A DNA stretch of 64,000 bases, taken from positions 2,232,001 through 2,296,000 of the forward strand of contig OZ243107.1 of assembly GCA_965212245.1 (NCBI GenBank), written 5' to 3'. Shown here in pieces: positions 18,787 through 26,958 of the stretch. Every line of letters starts with the position of its first letter. Position 1 is the first letter of the stretch. The translations under genes were made by a program, and so were the position numbers. The DNA is from CAKZNE01 sp040222435. Its GTDB lineage: Bacteria > Bacteroidota > Bacteroidia > Flavobacteriales > Schleiferiaceae. The notes under the pieces are model-generated. The model saw only the letters and a list, made by a program, of their open reading frames with translations. It did no database searches and was not told the origin of the DNA.

Positions 18787-20302
18787 CCGCTCTTGTTTCG
18801 CGGATCACGGTAATCTTTACCTGACCCGGGTAGGTCATTTCATTTTGTATCTTCTGGCTGATGTCAAAAGAAATCTTAGCGGCATCCGCATCATTTACTT
18901 TTTCACAATCTACCATTATCCGTAATTCTCTGCCTGCCTGAACCGCGTAAGCTTTAGTTACTCCGGTTTGGCTCATAGCCAGGTTCTCAAGATCTTTTAA
19001 ACGTTGTATGTAGGATTCGGCAATTTGCCTGCGTGCACCAGGACGTGCTCCTGAAATTCCATCGCATACTTGTACAATAGGAGAGATGAGGCTTGTCATT
19101 TCAATCTCATCGTGGTGAGCACCGATAGCGTTGCATACTTCCGGCTTCTCACCATATTTTTCAGCCCATTTCATCCCCAGTATGGCGTGGGGCAATTCAC
19201 TTTCCTCGCTAGGTACTTTACCAATGTCATGAAGCAGGCCGGCACGTTTGGCAATTTTAGCGTTGAGCCCCAGCTCAGCAGCCATAATTCCGCAAAGGTT
19301 AGCTACTTCACGTGAGTGCTGTAACAGATTTTGACCATAGGAAGAACGATACTTCATACGTCCCACGGTTTTCACCAACTCAGGATGCAACCCATGTATG
19401 CCGAGATCCATAGTGGTGCGCTTACCCACATCAAAGATCTCTTCTTCAATTTGTTTCTGGGTTTTAGAAACTACTTCTTCCACACGGGCCGGGTGAATTC
19501 GTCCGTCCGTTACCAGGCGGTGAAGTGATAAACGTGCTATTTCCCTGCGTACCGGGTCAAAACAGGACAGGATAATAGCTTCCGGGGTATCATCCACAAT
19601 AATTTCTACTCCGGTGGCCGATTCCAGCGCGCGGATGTTACGTCCCTCACGTCCGATGATACGGCCTTTAACATCATCATTCTCGATATTAAACACAGAA
19701 ACGCTGTTCTCAATAGCCTGCTCTGTGGCTACACGCTGAATACTTTGGATCACTACTTTTTTGGCTTCTGTACCAGCTGTGAGTTTTGCTTCTTCCATAG
19801 TGGACTGGATAAAAGCTGCTGCTTCAGTTTTAGCTTCATCTTTAAGAGCCACTAGTAATTGCTCTTTAGCTTCTTCGGGTGTAAGCCCGGAGATCACCTC
19901 TAACTGCTCCACTTGCTTGCGGTGCATTTTATTTAGTTCTTCGGCTTTGCGCTCATTAAGTTCCACTTGTTGCGTCAGGTTATCACGCAAAGAATCCAGT
20001 TGTTTGGATTTGTGGTTGTTTTCCTGCAATCCTTTATTGGCTTTGGATTCTTTATCCTTAAGCTGATTAAAGCGGTCATTTAACTTGCTCTCACGTTTAT
20101 TGATCACTTTTTCGTGCTCACTTTTAAGTTCCAGAAATTTCTCCTTAGCCTGCAGAATCTTATCTTTTTTAATGGTCTCAGCTTCCTTTTCGGCTTCCTT
20201 CACTATACCTGAAGCCTTTTTCTTTTCCATGGATTTAAAAAAGGCAAATGCCACACCGGCCCCTACTATGAAAGTTAATATGCTTATAAAAATTGTTTCC
20301 AT
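18770..20302 (-). CDS. rny: ribonuclease Y
   Basis: RNase Y is a membrane-anchored endoribonuclease that initiates mRNA decay. The 510-residue protein has one N-terminal membrane helix (1-22), a long coiled coil (about 28-180), and a KH domain with IIGREGRNI (about 215-223). An HD domain carries H358-D359 in LLHDIGKV. The length and order are canonical. It lies downstream of the 6S RNA candidate and zapA on the same strand, an arrangement I recall as common in Flavobacteriia. Confidence 0.96.
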   Translation of the reverse strand: METIFISILTFIVGAGVAFAFFKSMEKKKASGIVKEAEKEAETIKKDKILQAKEKFLELKSEHEKVINKRESKLNDRFNQLKDKESKANKGLQENNHKSKQLDSLRDNLTQQVELNERKAEELNKMHRKQVEQLEVISGLTPEEAKEQLLVALKDEAKTEAAAFIQSTMEEAKLTAGTEAKKVVIQSIQRVATEQAIENSVSVFNIENDDVKGRIIGREGRNIRALESATGVEIIVDDTPEAIILSCFDPVRREIARLSLHRLVTDGRIHPARVEEVVSKTQKQIEEEIFDVGKRTTMDLGIHGLHPELVKTVGRMKYRSSYGQNLLQHSREVANLCGIMAAELGLNAKIAKRAGLLHDIGKVPSEESELPHAILGMKWAEKYGEKPEVCNAIGAHHDEIEMTSLISPIVQVCDGISGARPGARRQIAESYIQRLKDLENLAMSQTGVTKAYAVQAGRELRIMVDCEKVNDADAAKISFDISQKIQNEMTYPGQVKITVIRETRAVNVAR

Positions 20303-20323
20303 TTTTCTTGTTCTGTTATAAAT

Positions 20324-20493
20324 AAAAAAACCCGCACCTATTCAAGCATTTGTCTAAACTCCGTTTAGACAGGATCGGAGTTTACCGGCTAATTTCGATC
20401 TTCCGCTCAAAGGCGGCCTGATCTAGAAGAACCGAGCCAAACTCCTATTATAGTTAGCGTTGAGTTTAGCAAAATTCGTTGAATCGATGCGGG
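20324..20493 (-). ncRNA. ssrS: candidate 6S RNA (6S-Flavo type)
   Basis: The roughly 170-nt region between zapA and rny folds as a long rod. A 15-nt terminal stem runs CCCGCAUCGAUUCAA against UUGAAUAGGUGCGGG with a single non-pair. Inside it an 8-bp CUAAACUC/GAGUUUAG helix is followed by an open bubble, then GGAGUUU/AAACUCC and an apical GAUC/GAUC plus CCGC/GCGG arm. The 3' strand of the terminal stem runs straight into a U7 tract, making a terminator-like end. 6S RNA mimics an open promoter and binds RNA polymerase. Location beside zapA and the bubble architecture fit; I could not run a covariance model. The 5' end is estimated from the stem. Confidence 0.75.
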
Positions 20494-20519
20494 AAAAATT
20501 GGGTATGTAAAGAACTAAA

Positions 20520-20810
20520 CTACTTTACTGCGTTAATAAGGAGCTCTTCTACGGTGCCCAGACGTTTGTCCAGGTCCTGTGTGTCAACAAGCTCTTTATC
20601 CTTGTTTTTTTCGATCCTTGAAGCCAGTTGTAAAGCACACATGGCTAAAAGATCCTGTTTATCTCTTACGGCATATCCTTCCTCATATTTTTTGAGGATG
20701 CCGTCAATAGTTTTAGCAGCTGCCCGTATTTGCTCTTCTTCCTCCCTGCGGATGGTAAGCGGGTATACCCGGTCAGCTAATGAAACCTTTATTTTTAGAT
20801 AATCCGACAA
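20520..20810 (-). CDS. zapA: cell division protein ZapA
   Basis: ZapA crosslinks FtsZ protofilaments at the septum. The 96-residue protein has an N-terminal globular part (IKVSLADRVYPLTI, then EEEQIRAAAKTID) and a C-terminal coiled coil from about residue 50. A preceding small coiled-coil gene (20824-21114) ends 13 bp upstream, so the two are probably cotranscribed from the promoter at 21140-21170. The 6S RNA candidate lies directly downstream. Confidence 0.9.
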   Translation of the reverse strand: MSDYLKIKVSLADRVYPLTIRREEEEQIRAAAKTIDGILKKYEEGYAVRDKQDLLAMCALQLASRIEKNKDKELVDTQDLDKRLGTVEELLINAVK

Positions 20811-20823
20811 TTACAATAAGGGA

Positions 20824-21114
20824 TTATTCATTTAACAACGCAATACAGCGGTCAATTTCCCGCACTAAAGAACTGATCCTGGCTTTTGCCAGGTTGGCAT
20901 CTTCACCTCTTTTCCCAATACTCTGGGCTACCCGTGCCGTTTTCAATTCTTTTTCAAGTTGTGCAAGTTCTGAATTTTTTTGGTACAACTCTGCTTCCAA
21001 TCCGCGCACCTTCTGGTTCAGCATTTGATTCTGCTCTTTTAAATCACGCTGAAGGCTCAAAAAATTCTGGGTAAGCTCTTCAATTCGTGCAATGCGCAAT
21101 TGTAGATCAGCCAT
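20824..21114 (-). CDS. small coiled-coil protein upstream of zapA (ZapB-like)
   Basis: This 96-residue protein is heptad-rich throughout (LQLRIARIEELTQNFLSLQR at the start, then LEAELYQKNSELAQLEKEL). A short tail of similar length to ZapB-like division proteins follows. Identity rests on length, coiled coil and position next to zapA, not on a specific motif. The start at 21114 is chosen because an upstream in-frame extension to 21183 would cover the promoter. Confidence 0.75.
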   Translation of the reverse strand: MADLQLRIARIEELTQNFLSLQRDLKEQNQMLNQKVRGLEAELYQKNSELAQLEKELKTARVAQSIGKRGEDANLAKARISSLVREIDRCIALLNE

Positions 21115-21139
21115 ATTAAAAATTCCGATACTTGACGCA

Positions 21140-21170
21140 CAAAAGTATGAAGGTGTGAGGTGAAAACAAA
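21140..21170 (-). promoter_or_regulatory. Bacteroidota promoter for the zapB-like/zapA unit
   Basis: On the minus strand a TTTG -33 element (plus 21167-21170) is followed after 19 bp by TACTTTTG (plus 21140-21147). This exactly matches the Bacteroidota TTTG / TAnnTTTG consensus. It lies about 25 bp upstream of the chosen start. Confidence 0.75.
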
Positions 21171-21257
21171 TTATGCGAAACAAATTCGTAGGATTAACTC
21201 TTTAAGCATTGTAATTAAATTGATAATATTGACTTGAATACGCCAAAACTGAATTTT

Positions 21258-22967
21258 ATGCGATTGGTCTGTGCTGTACTACTGGTATTTTTACTTTCTC
21301 CTGTCCATTCCAATGGTCAGAATAAAAATTACCCTCAGGACTATTTCAGGGCACCTATGGATATCCCCCTGTTGCTTTCCGGTACCTTTGGGGAACTGCG
21401 TAGCAATCACTTTCACTCTGGAATAGATATTAAAACCAACGGACGTGAAGGCGAACCTGTAAAAGCTGCGGCTTCCGGGGTGGTATACCGTATCAAGGTT
21501 TCACCTTATGGTTTTGGGAATGCTTTGTACGTACGTCATCCCAATGGTTATTCCACGGTGTATGCGCATTTACAGCACTTTAATAAAGAAATAGGTGCTT
21601 ATGTACGAAAAGAACAGTATCGCCAAAAAACCTTTGGGGTAGAGCTATATCCCCCTTCTGATCTTTTTCCGGTTGAACAGGGCGAAGTAATTGCTTTGTC
21701 TGGTAATTCCGGGGGAAGTGGTGGGCCACACCTGCACTTTGAGATCCGGGACACGCGTACGGAGAAGATCATAAATCCCTTGCTGTTTGGATTTGATGTA
21801 AAAGATAGTCGTCATCCCGATCTGTATCAACTGGTGATGTACCGTTTTTCAGAGAATGAGCTTTCAGGCTCTGAGAATTTTCGCCTTATAGAAATAGCAG
21901 ACGGAGAATACCATATTGCCGGAAATGATGTAATTGAATATACCGGCCTTCCTGCATTTGCCCTGCAGGCATATGATCGCCTGGATGGAGCTCCCAATAA
22001 AAATGGTGTATACCAGATTAAGATGTGGATAGGTGGAGAGCCATACTATGATTTTACCATGGAGACTTTTGCTTTTGATGAAACCCGTTATATCAACAGT
22101 CATATAGATTTTGGGCAAAAGATATGTTGTGGCAAAGTATTTAACCGTCTTTACCTGGAACCCAATAACCGTTTAAGTGTATACGGAAAAAAGGAAAAAA
22201 TGAAACTTCCGGAACTGGAACGCGACAGTGTATACCAGGTACGGATAGAAGTGAAAGATGTGGCCGGTAATCTCGCTAAGCTGATATTTAAGATTAAAAA
22301 CTCAGCTGAGGCTGTTGAAGATGCAGGTCATGTAAACCTGGCTGTATTTAAATATGGACAGACCAATTATTTTAAAAACAGTAATGTAGAGTTAATCCTG
22401 CCGGAAGGGGCTTTGTACCGGGATGTATATTTCGAATACGAGGATAAAGAAGCCTGTGCCGGTGGAGTAGGAGCCGTATATACTTTAGGAGCCCGTGAAA
22501 TACCGGTTCATCGTTATTTTAATCTTAAGATAAAACCTCCACGTTCATACCAGGGCGATCCCCGAAAACTGGCTGTAGCCAGTGTAGTAGGCGGTAAAAT
22601 TACAGACTATGAAGGCTCTTCATGGGAAGGAGGTTATATAGTGGGTCGCACCCGGCAGTTTGGTGATTTCACACTGGTAGCGGATAGTGTACCCCCCAGG
22701 ATCAGCGCTCTGGACTTTCGTTCCGGTAAAAATGTATCCAAACAATCATCTTTAAAATTAAAGACTACCGACAATTTCAGTGGTATTGATACCTATGATG
22801 CTGAGATTGATGGAAGCTGGGTGTTGATGGAGTACGATGCAAAGTATAAATTACTTACTATTCCTTTAGCTGAGCTGGAATTGAGTGCCGGAGAACATAT
22901 ACTTTCTGTTACCGTTAAAGATGAAATGGGCAATAAATCTGAGGCACGATATTCGCTCATTCTCTGA
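21258..22967 (+). CDS. secreted M23-family metallopeptidase
   Basis: The 569-residue protein has a signal peptide (1-20, ending HSNG) followed directly by a LytM/M23 peptidase domain. The zinc residues are H53 and D57 in HFHSGID, and H160 in GGPHLHFEI. The YAHLQH motif lies at about 102-107. About 390 residues of beta-rich sequence follow, including Ig-like segments (DNFSGIDTYDAEIDG). It probably acts on peptidoglycan crosslinks or as a regulator of murein hydrolysis. An ATG at 21258 gives a clean signal peptide; a TTG at 21234 is less likely. It diverges from the zapB-like gene. Confidence 0.9.
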   Translation: MRLVCAVLLVFLLSPVHSNGQNKNYPQDYFRAPMDIPLLLSGTFGELRSNHFHSGIDIKTNGREGEPVKAAASGVVYRIKVSPYGFGNALYVRHPNGYSTVYAHLQHFNKEIGAYVRKEQYRQKTFGVELYPPSDLFPVEQGEVIALSGNSGGSGGPHLHFEIRDTRTEKIINPLLFGFDVKDSRHPDLYQLVMYRFSENELSGSENFRLIEIADGEYHIAGNDVIEYTGLPAFALQAYDRLDGAPNKNGVYQIKMWIGGEPYYDFTMETFAFDETRYINSHIDFGQKICCGKVFNRLYLEPNNRLSVYGKKEKMKLPELERDSVYQVRIEVKDVAGNLAKLIFKIKNSAEAVEDAGHVNLAVFKYGQTNYFKNSNVELILPEGALYRDVYFEYEDKEACAGGVGAVYTLGAREIPVHRYFNLKIKPPRSYQGDPRKLAVASVVGGKITDYEGSSWEGGYIVGRTRQFGDFTLVADSVPPRISALDFRSGKNVSKQSSLKLKTTDNFSGIDTYDAEIDGSWVLMEYDAKYKLLTIPLAELELSAGEHILSVTVKDEMGNKSEARYSLIL

Positions 22968-23006
22968 TTATACTATTTTTGGGCTTCGGCCTCTTTAAAA
23001 CACTAC

Positions 23007-23669
23007 ATGAAGAAGTTCATACCAATTATACTTACGCTACTGCTGGCAGTACATGTTTCTGACCTTCAGGCGCAAAAGAAAAAACCGATACAGATTTCGG
23101 GCATTGTTATTACGGCTGATACCATTGGCCAATTTATTCCCTATGCCAATATTTCGGTCAAAAAAAGAAAGCAGGGTACCATAACCAATGCAGAAGGTTT
23201 CTTTTCCTTTCCGGCTCTTCCTTCTGATACCATTGTTTTTTCGGCTGTAGGCTTTAAAAAGGAAAAACTGATTATACCCGATACCCTCACACAAAGTGAA
23301 TACCTGGCGCGGGTAGTGATGCGCAGGGATACTACACTTTTACAGGAAGTAACCCTCTATCCCTGGCCCACACCGGAGCGGTTTAAAGATGCTTTTCTTG
23401 AAACCAGGGTGCCTACCACAGATGACGATATAGCCATGCGTAACCTGGCCATACAAGAGTTGAAAGCGCGTGCAGCTGAAATGGGGTATAGCCCGGAAGA
23501 ATTGCAGGATTTCTCCATTATGCAGCGTGAGGGTGATATTTATAATTATGGAAGGTACCAGGGCTATGCCAACGGAGGGTCTGCTATTTTAGGCTCCCTT
23601 ACCAATCCCTTTGCCTGGGCCGAATTCTTCTCGGCACTTAAACGGGGCGATTTCAGTTCAGACCGTTAG
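23007..23669 (+). CDS. secreted CarboxypepD_reg-like domain protein
   Basis: This 220-residue protein has a signal peptide (1-22, LQAQ) and a carboxypeptidase-regulatory-like beta-sandwich (about 28-110, with GFFSFPALPSDTIVFSAVGFK). A 110-residue C-terminal region follows that is charged and then Gly-rich. It is a known Bacteroidota family of unknown role, not a receptor, since no plug or barrel follows. A TATTTTTG -7 element (22974-22981) lies 25 bp upstream, so it may have its own promoter despite the 39-bp gap from the M23 gene. Confidence 0.8.
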   Translation: MKKFIPIILTLLLAVHVSDLQAQKKKPIQISGIVITADTIGQFIPYANISVKKRKQGTITNAEGFFSFPALPSDTIVFSAVGFKKEKLIIPDTLTQSEYLARVVMRRDTTLLQEVTLYPWPTPERFKDAFLETRVPTTDDDIAMRNLAIQELKARAAEMGYSPEELQDFSIMQREGDIYNYGRYQGYANGGSAILGSLTNPFAWAEFFSALKRGDFSSDR

Positions 23670-23764
23670 CGTTTTTCATACACTTTATCCTCTTTCAAAA
23701 AGACTATATTTGGCGGCTGTTTTACCACGGTGCCGGTAAACTTTTAGAATTGATATAGACGGGT

Positions 23765-23804
23765 CTGGACACTAAAGCTCTGACTTTTTAGTTTTAGAGT
23801 CCAG
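23765..23804 (+). promoter_or_regulatory. structured 5' leader of the second TonB receptor
   Basis: The 158-bp gap before the receptor has a TATATTTG -7 element (23705-23712). It is followed by an inverted repeat CTGGAC-A-CTAAA / TTTAG-A-GTCCAG with a 16-nt loop, 23 bp before the ATG. A T7 run lies between the hairpin and the start codon, so an attenuator-like or stability role is possible. Confidence 0.4.
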
Positions 23805-23827
23805 CTAAAAGAAATCAGTTTTTTTGA

Positions 23828-26329
23828 ATGATATCATTACGGAAACCACTCCTCAGCCTTCTGCTTATATTCTTTTCAGGAATTTCCGCAGTTCTGGCAC
23901 AACAAACCAGCATTTCAGGTACGGTGAAGGATGCTGAAGGCACTCCTCTTGAAGGTGTTCGTGTTACCGTTGGAGATTTTTACACCCTTACCCGTTCAGA
24001 CGGGACATATAAACTGGCCATAGATGATGGTAAAGGTCTGACGGCCTTTTTCACCAGTTTTGGCTACAAGCCCGATACCACTGTGTTTTCCATACAGGAA
24101 GGCATCACACTTACCCTTAATAAGACGATTGCCCTGCTTCCTAATTTTCTGGATAATGTGGATGTGTTTGATAAAAAAGCCCGCTTTGAAAACCAGATTG
24201 GTGTAAGTAAAAAAGACATTGAAGCCTTCGTAGGCCCCGGCTCTGACGTAGAGGGTATTATCAAGACCCTGCCCGGTGTGAGTAGTTACAATGAATTGAG
24301 TTCGCAGTATTCGGTACGGGGCGGTAACTTTGATGAAAACCTGGTATACGTAAACGGTATTCAGGTGTACCGGCCCTTTTTGGTACGGAATGGTCAACAG
24401 GAAGGTTTGAGTTTTGTGAACTCGCAGATGGTGCAAAATGTAAAGTTCTCAGCCGGTGGTTTTGAAGCCCGTTACGGAGATAAAATGTCATCCGTACTGG
24501 ATATCACCTACCGCCAGCCAGATGATTTTGGACTTACCCTGGAAGGTAGTTTTTTGGGTGGAAACCTGGTGTATGAAGACCTGATGTTCAACAAGCGTCT
24601 TTCAGCCATTGTGGGCGCCCGTTACCGTACCAATCAATTGCTGCTGGGTTCATTAGATACTGATGCTGATTTCCGCCCGCGCTTTACCGATGTACAGGCG
24701 TATCTTACCTATTACCTTACCGATGATCTGGAACTTAGCTTCCTGGGGAACTTTTCGAGAAATAATTACCAGGTAGTACCCAATGTTCGAACCACAGATT
24801 TCGGAACCTTTCAGGAAGCGCTGCGCTTGCAGGTGTTTTTTGACGGCAGGGAGGATTATGATTTCACTACCCGCTTTGGGGCTCTGTCTACCACCTATAC
24901 ACCGCGCAAAGAACTTCAACTGAAGTTTACCGGTAGTGCTTTTCAAACTACTGAGCAGGAATATTTTGATGTGATCGGAGCTTATCGCCTGGGCGAATTG
25001 AACAACAACCTGGGATCGGATGATTTTGGTGAGATATCATTTTTACGCGGAGTAGGAGGTTTTCAGAATTACGCACGTAACCGCTTAGATGCTATAGTGG
25101 CCAATATTTCACATGATGGTATTTACGACAGTGAAGATATTACCTGGCGCTGGGGCGCAAAAGTGCAGTACGAGGATATTGTTGATACCTATAAGGAATG
25201 GGAACGCATTGATTCAGCCGGGTTCAGTGTACCCAATAGTCCTTCTCTCAATTATGATTCTTTAGTTATAACTCAGTTTGATAATCAAGGCAATCCGCGG
25301 GGGGGAGATCTCTATACATCCATAGACCCGGAAGACAGCCTGAAGCTTTTTGAAAGCTTTGACAGCGATGCAGCCGTGCAATCTTCCCGTATTACGGCTT
25401 ATGTAGAACGTACGCAGTTATTTGAAAAAAATGGTCATGATTATTTTCTTAACGTAGGCTTACGCACCCATTACTGGACTTTTAATAAGGAGAATGTAAT
25501 AAGCCCCCGCGTAAGCTTTAGCTGGAAGCCCGATTGGAAAAAAGATATGGTTTTCCGCTTTTCTTCCGGCTTTTATTATCAACCGGCCTTTTACCGCGAA
25601 ATGCGGGATCTGAACGGAGGGCTTAATGAAAATATTAAAGCCCAGCAATCCATTCATTTTGTAGCCGGTAATGATTACCAGTTAACCATTTGGGACCGCC
25701 CCTTTAAAATGGTTACGGAGGTATATTATAAGATACTGGATAACCTTATCCCGTATGATCTGGATAACGTAAGGATACGCTACCGCGCGGTAAACAATTC
25801 ACGTGGTTTTGCCACGGGTCTGGATTACCGCATAAACGGAGAGTTTGTGAAAGGAGTGGATAGCTGGCTGAGTATGTCTCTGCTTTCCATACAGGAGGAT
25901 ATTGAAGATGATGGAGCCGGTTATTTGCCCAGACCTACGGACCAGCGTTTTAACGCCAAGATATTTTTTCAGGATTATTTACCTAAGGATCCCACCTTCA
26001 GGGTGAGCCTTACCCTGGTGTATGGCACGGGTTTACCCTTCGGGCCTCCGCAGGCCGAACCTAAAGACAGGAACTTTCGCCTGCCCTCTTACTTCAGGGG
26101 AGATATTGGTTTTAGCAAAGTTTTGAAAGCAGAAGGAAAAACCTATAAATCGGCCTTTCTCAATCAGTTTAAAAGTCTTTGGGTGGGGCTTGAAGTGTTT
26201 AATCTGTTGGCTCGTAATAATACGGTTAGTTACCTGTGGATAAAAGATATAAGTACCTCAAGGGAATATGCCGTACCCAATTATCTTACCGGACGTTTAT
26301 TGAATGTGAAGTTGGTAGCGAAATTCTAG
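23828..26329 (+). CDS. TonB-dependent receptor with CarboxypepD_reg-like domain
   Basis: The 833-residue outer-membrane receptor has a signal peptide (about 1-24), a CarboxypepD_reg domain (about 28-105), and a plug (about 135-225, with IIKTLPGVSSYNELSSQYSVRG and NLVYVNGIQVYRP). A large barrel ends in LNVKLVAKF. It belongs to the same class as the receptor at 7544 but is clearly a distant paralogue. No SusD-like gene is adjacent. The transported ligand cannot be inferred. The upstream leader is structured. Confidence 0.92.
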   Translation: MISLRKPLLSLLLIFFSGISAVLAQQTSISGTVKDAEGTPLEGVRVTVGDFYTLTRSDGTYKLAIDDGKGLTAFFTSFGYKPDTTVFSIQEGITLTLNKTIALLPNFLDNVDVFDKKARFENQIGVSKKDIEAFVGPGSDVEGIIKTLPGVSSYNELSSQYSVRGGNFDENLVYVNGIQVYRPFLVRNGQQEGLSFVNSQMVQNVKFSAGGFEARYGDKMSSVLDITYRQPDDFGLTLEGSFLGGNLVYEDLMFNKRLSAIVGARYRTNQLLLGSLDTDADFRPRFTDVQAYLTYYLTDDLELSFLGNFSRNNYQVVPNVRTTDFGTFQEALRLQVFFDGREDYDFTTRFGALSTTYTPRKELQLKFTGSAFQTTEQEYFDVIGAYRLGELNNNLGSDDFGEISFLRGVGGFQNYARNRLDAIVANISHDGIYDSEDITWRWGAKVQYEDIVDTYKEWERIDSAGFSVPNSPSLNYDSLVITQFDNQGNPRGGDLYTSIDPEDSLKLFESFDSDAAVQSSRITAYVERTQLFEKNGHDYFLNVGLRTHYWTFNKENVISPRVSFSWKPDWKKDMVFRFSSGFYYQPAFYREMRDLNGGLNENIKAQQSIHFVAGNDYQLTIWDRPFKMVTEVYYKILDNLIPYDLDNVRIRYRAVNNSRGFATGLDYRINGEFVKGVDSWLSMSLLSIQEDIEDDGAGYLPRPTDQRFNAKIFFQDYLPKDPTFRVSLTLVYGTGLPFGPPQAEPKDRNFRLPSYFRGDIGFSKVLKAEGKTYKSAFLNQFKSLWVGLEVFNLLARNNTVSYLWIKDISTSREYAVPNYLTGRLLNVKLVAKF

Positions 26330-26408
26330 TATGATCGGAATAAGGATAAGTGTTTTGCCATTTTCTCCCAAAGTATATTCTTAAATTTGCCGCCTCAATA
26401 AAAAATTC

Positions 26409-26924
26409 ATGTTGAATAAGATAATACGCCTCGTACTCACTGCCCTGATCTTTGCCTGGGCTGTATGGCAATTTGTAGAAGGAAATATCGGCAACGGAAT
26501 AATGCTGGTGTTGCTGGCCGGCTTAGTTTTGCTTACCTATTTCCGGAATGAAAATATCATCATTTCCTTCTGGCATCTTCGTAAGAACAATCTTGAAAAA
26601 GCGGAAAAATCTCTAAACCGTATCAAAAACCCGGAAGCCTCACTGATTAAAGGTCAGCTGGCCTATTACTATATGCTTATGGGTATGATTGAATCACAAC
26701 GCAGCCTTACCAAATCTGAAACATTATTGCGTAAGGCGCTTTCCACCGGTTTGCGTATGAAACATGACCAGGCTATGGTAAAGCTTCAATTGGCTGGTGT
26801 GGCCATTTCCAAGCGCAGAAAACGCGAAGCCATGGTGCTTTTAACCGAAGTAAAAAAGCTGGATACCCGAGGTATGCTAACCGATCAGGTTAAAATGATC
26901 AAGGCTCAAATGAAGCGTATCTGA
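26409..26924 (+). CDS. membrane-anchored TPR-like protein
   Basis: This 171-residue protein has two N-terminal membrane helices (about 7-24 and 29-45), then an alpha-helical region with TPR-like repeats (NLEKAEKSLNRIKNPEAS, TKSETLLRKALSTGLRMKHDQA, REAMVLLTEVKKLD). The tail is cytoplasmic and basic. A TAAATTTG -7 element lies at 26382-26389. PBP1A follows after 34 bp, so the two may be cotranscribed. The specific function is unknown; a scaffold role is an inference. Confidence 0.75.
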   Translation: MLNKIIRLVLTALIFAWAVWQFVEGNIGNGIMLVLLAGLVLLTYFRNENIIISFWHLRKNNLEKAEKSLNRIKNPEASLIKGQLAYYYMLMGMIESQRSLTKSETLLRKALSTGLRMKHDQAMVKLQLAGVAISKRRKREAMVLLTEVKKLDTRGMLTDQVKMIKAQMKRI

Positions 26925-26958
26925 ACCTTTTATACTCCTTTTTTGTCCTTGTCTCCAT

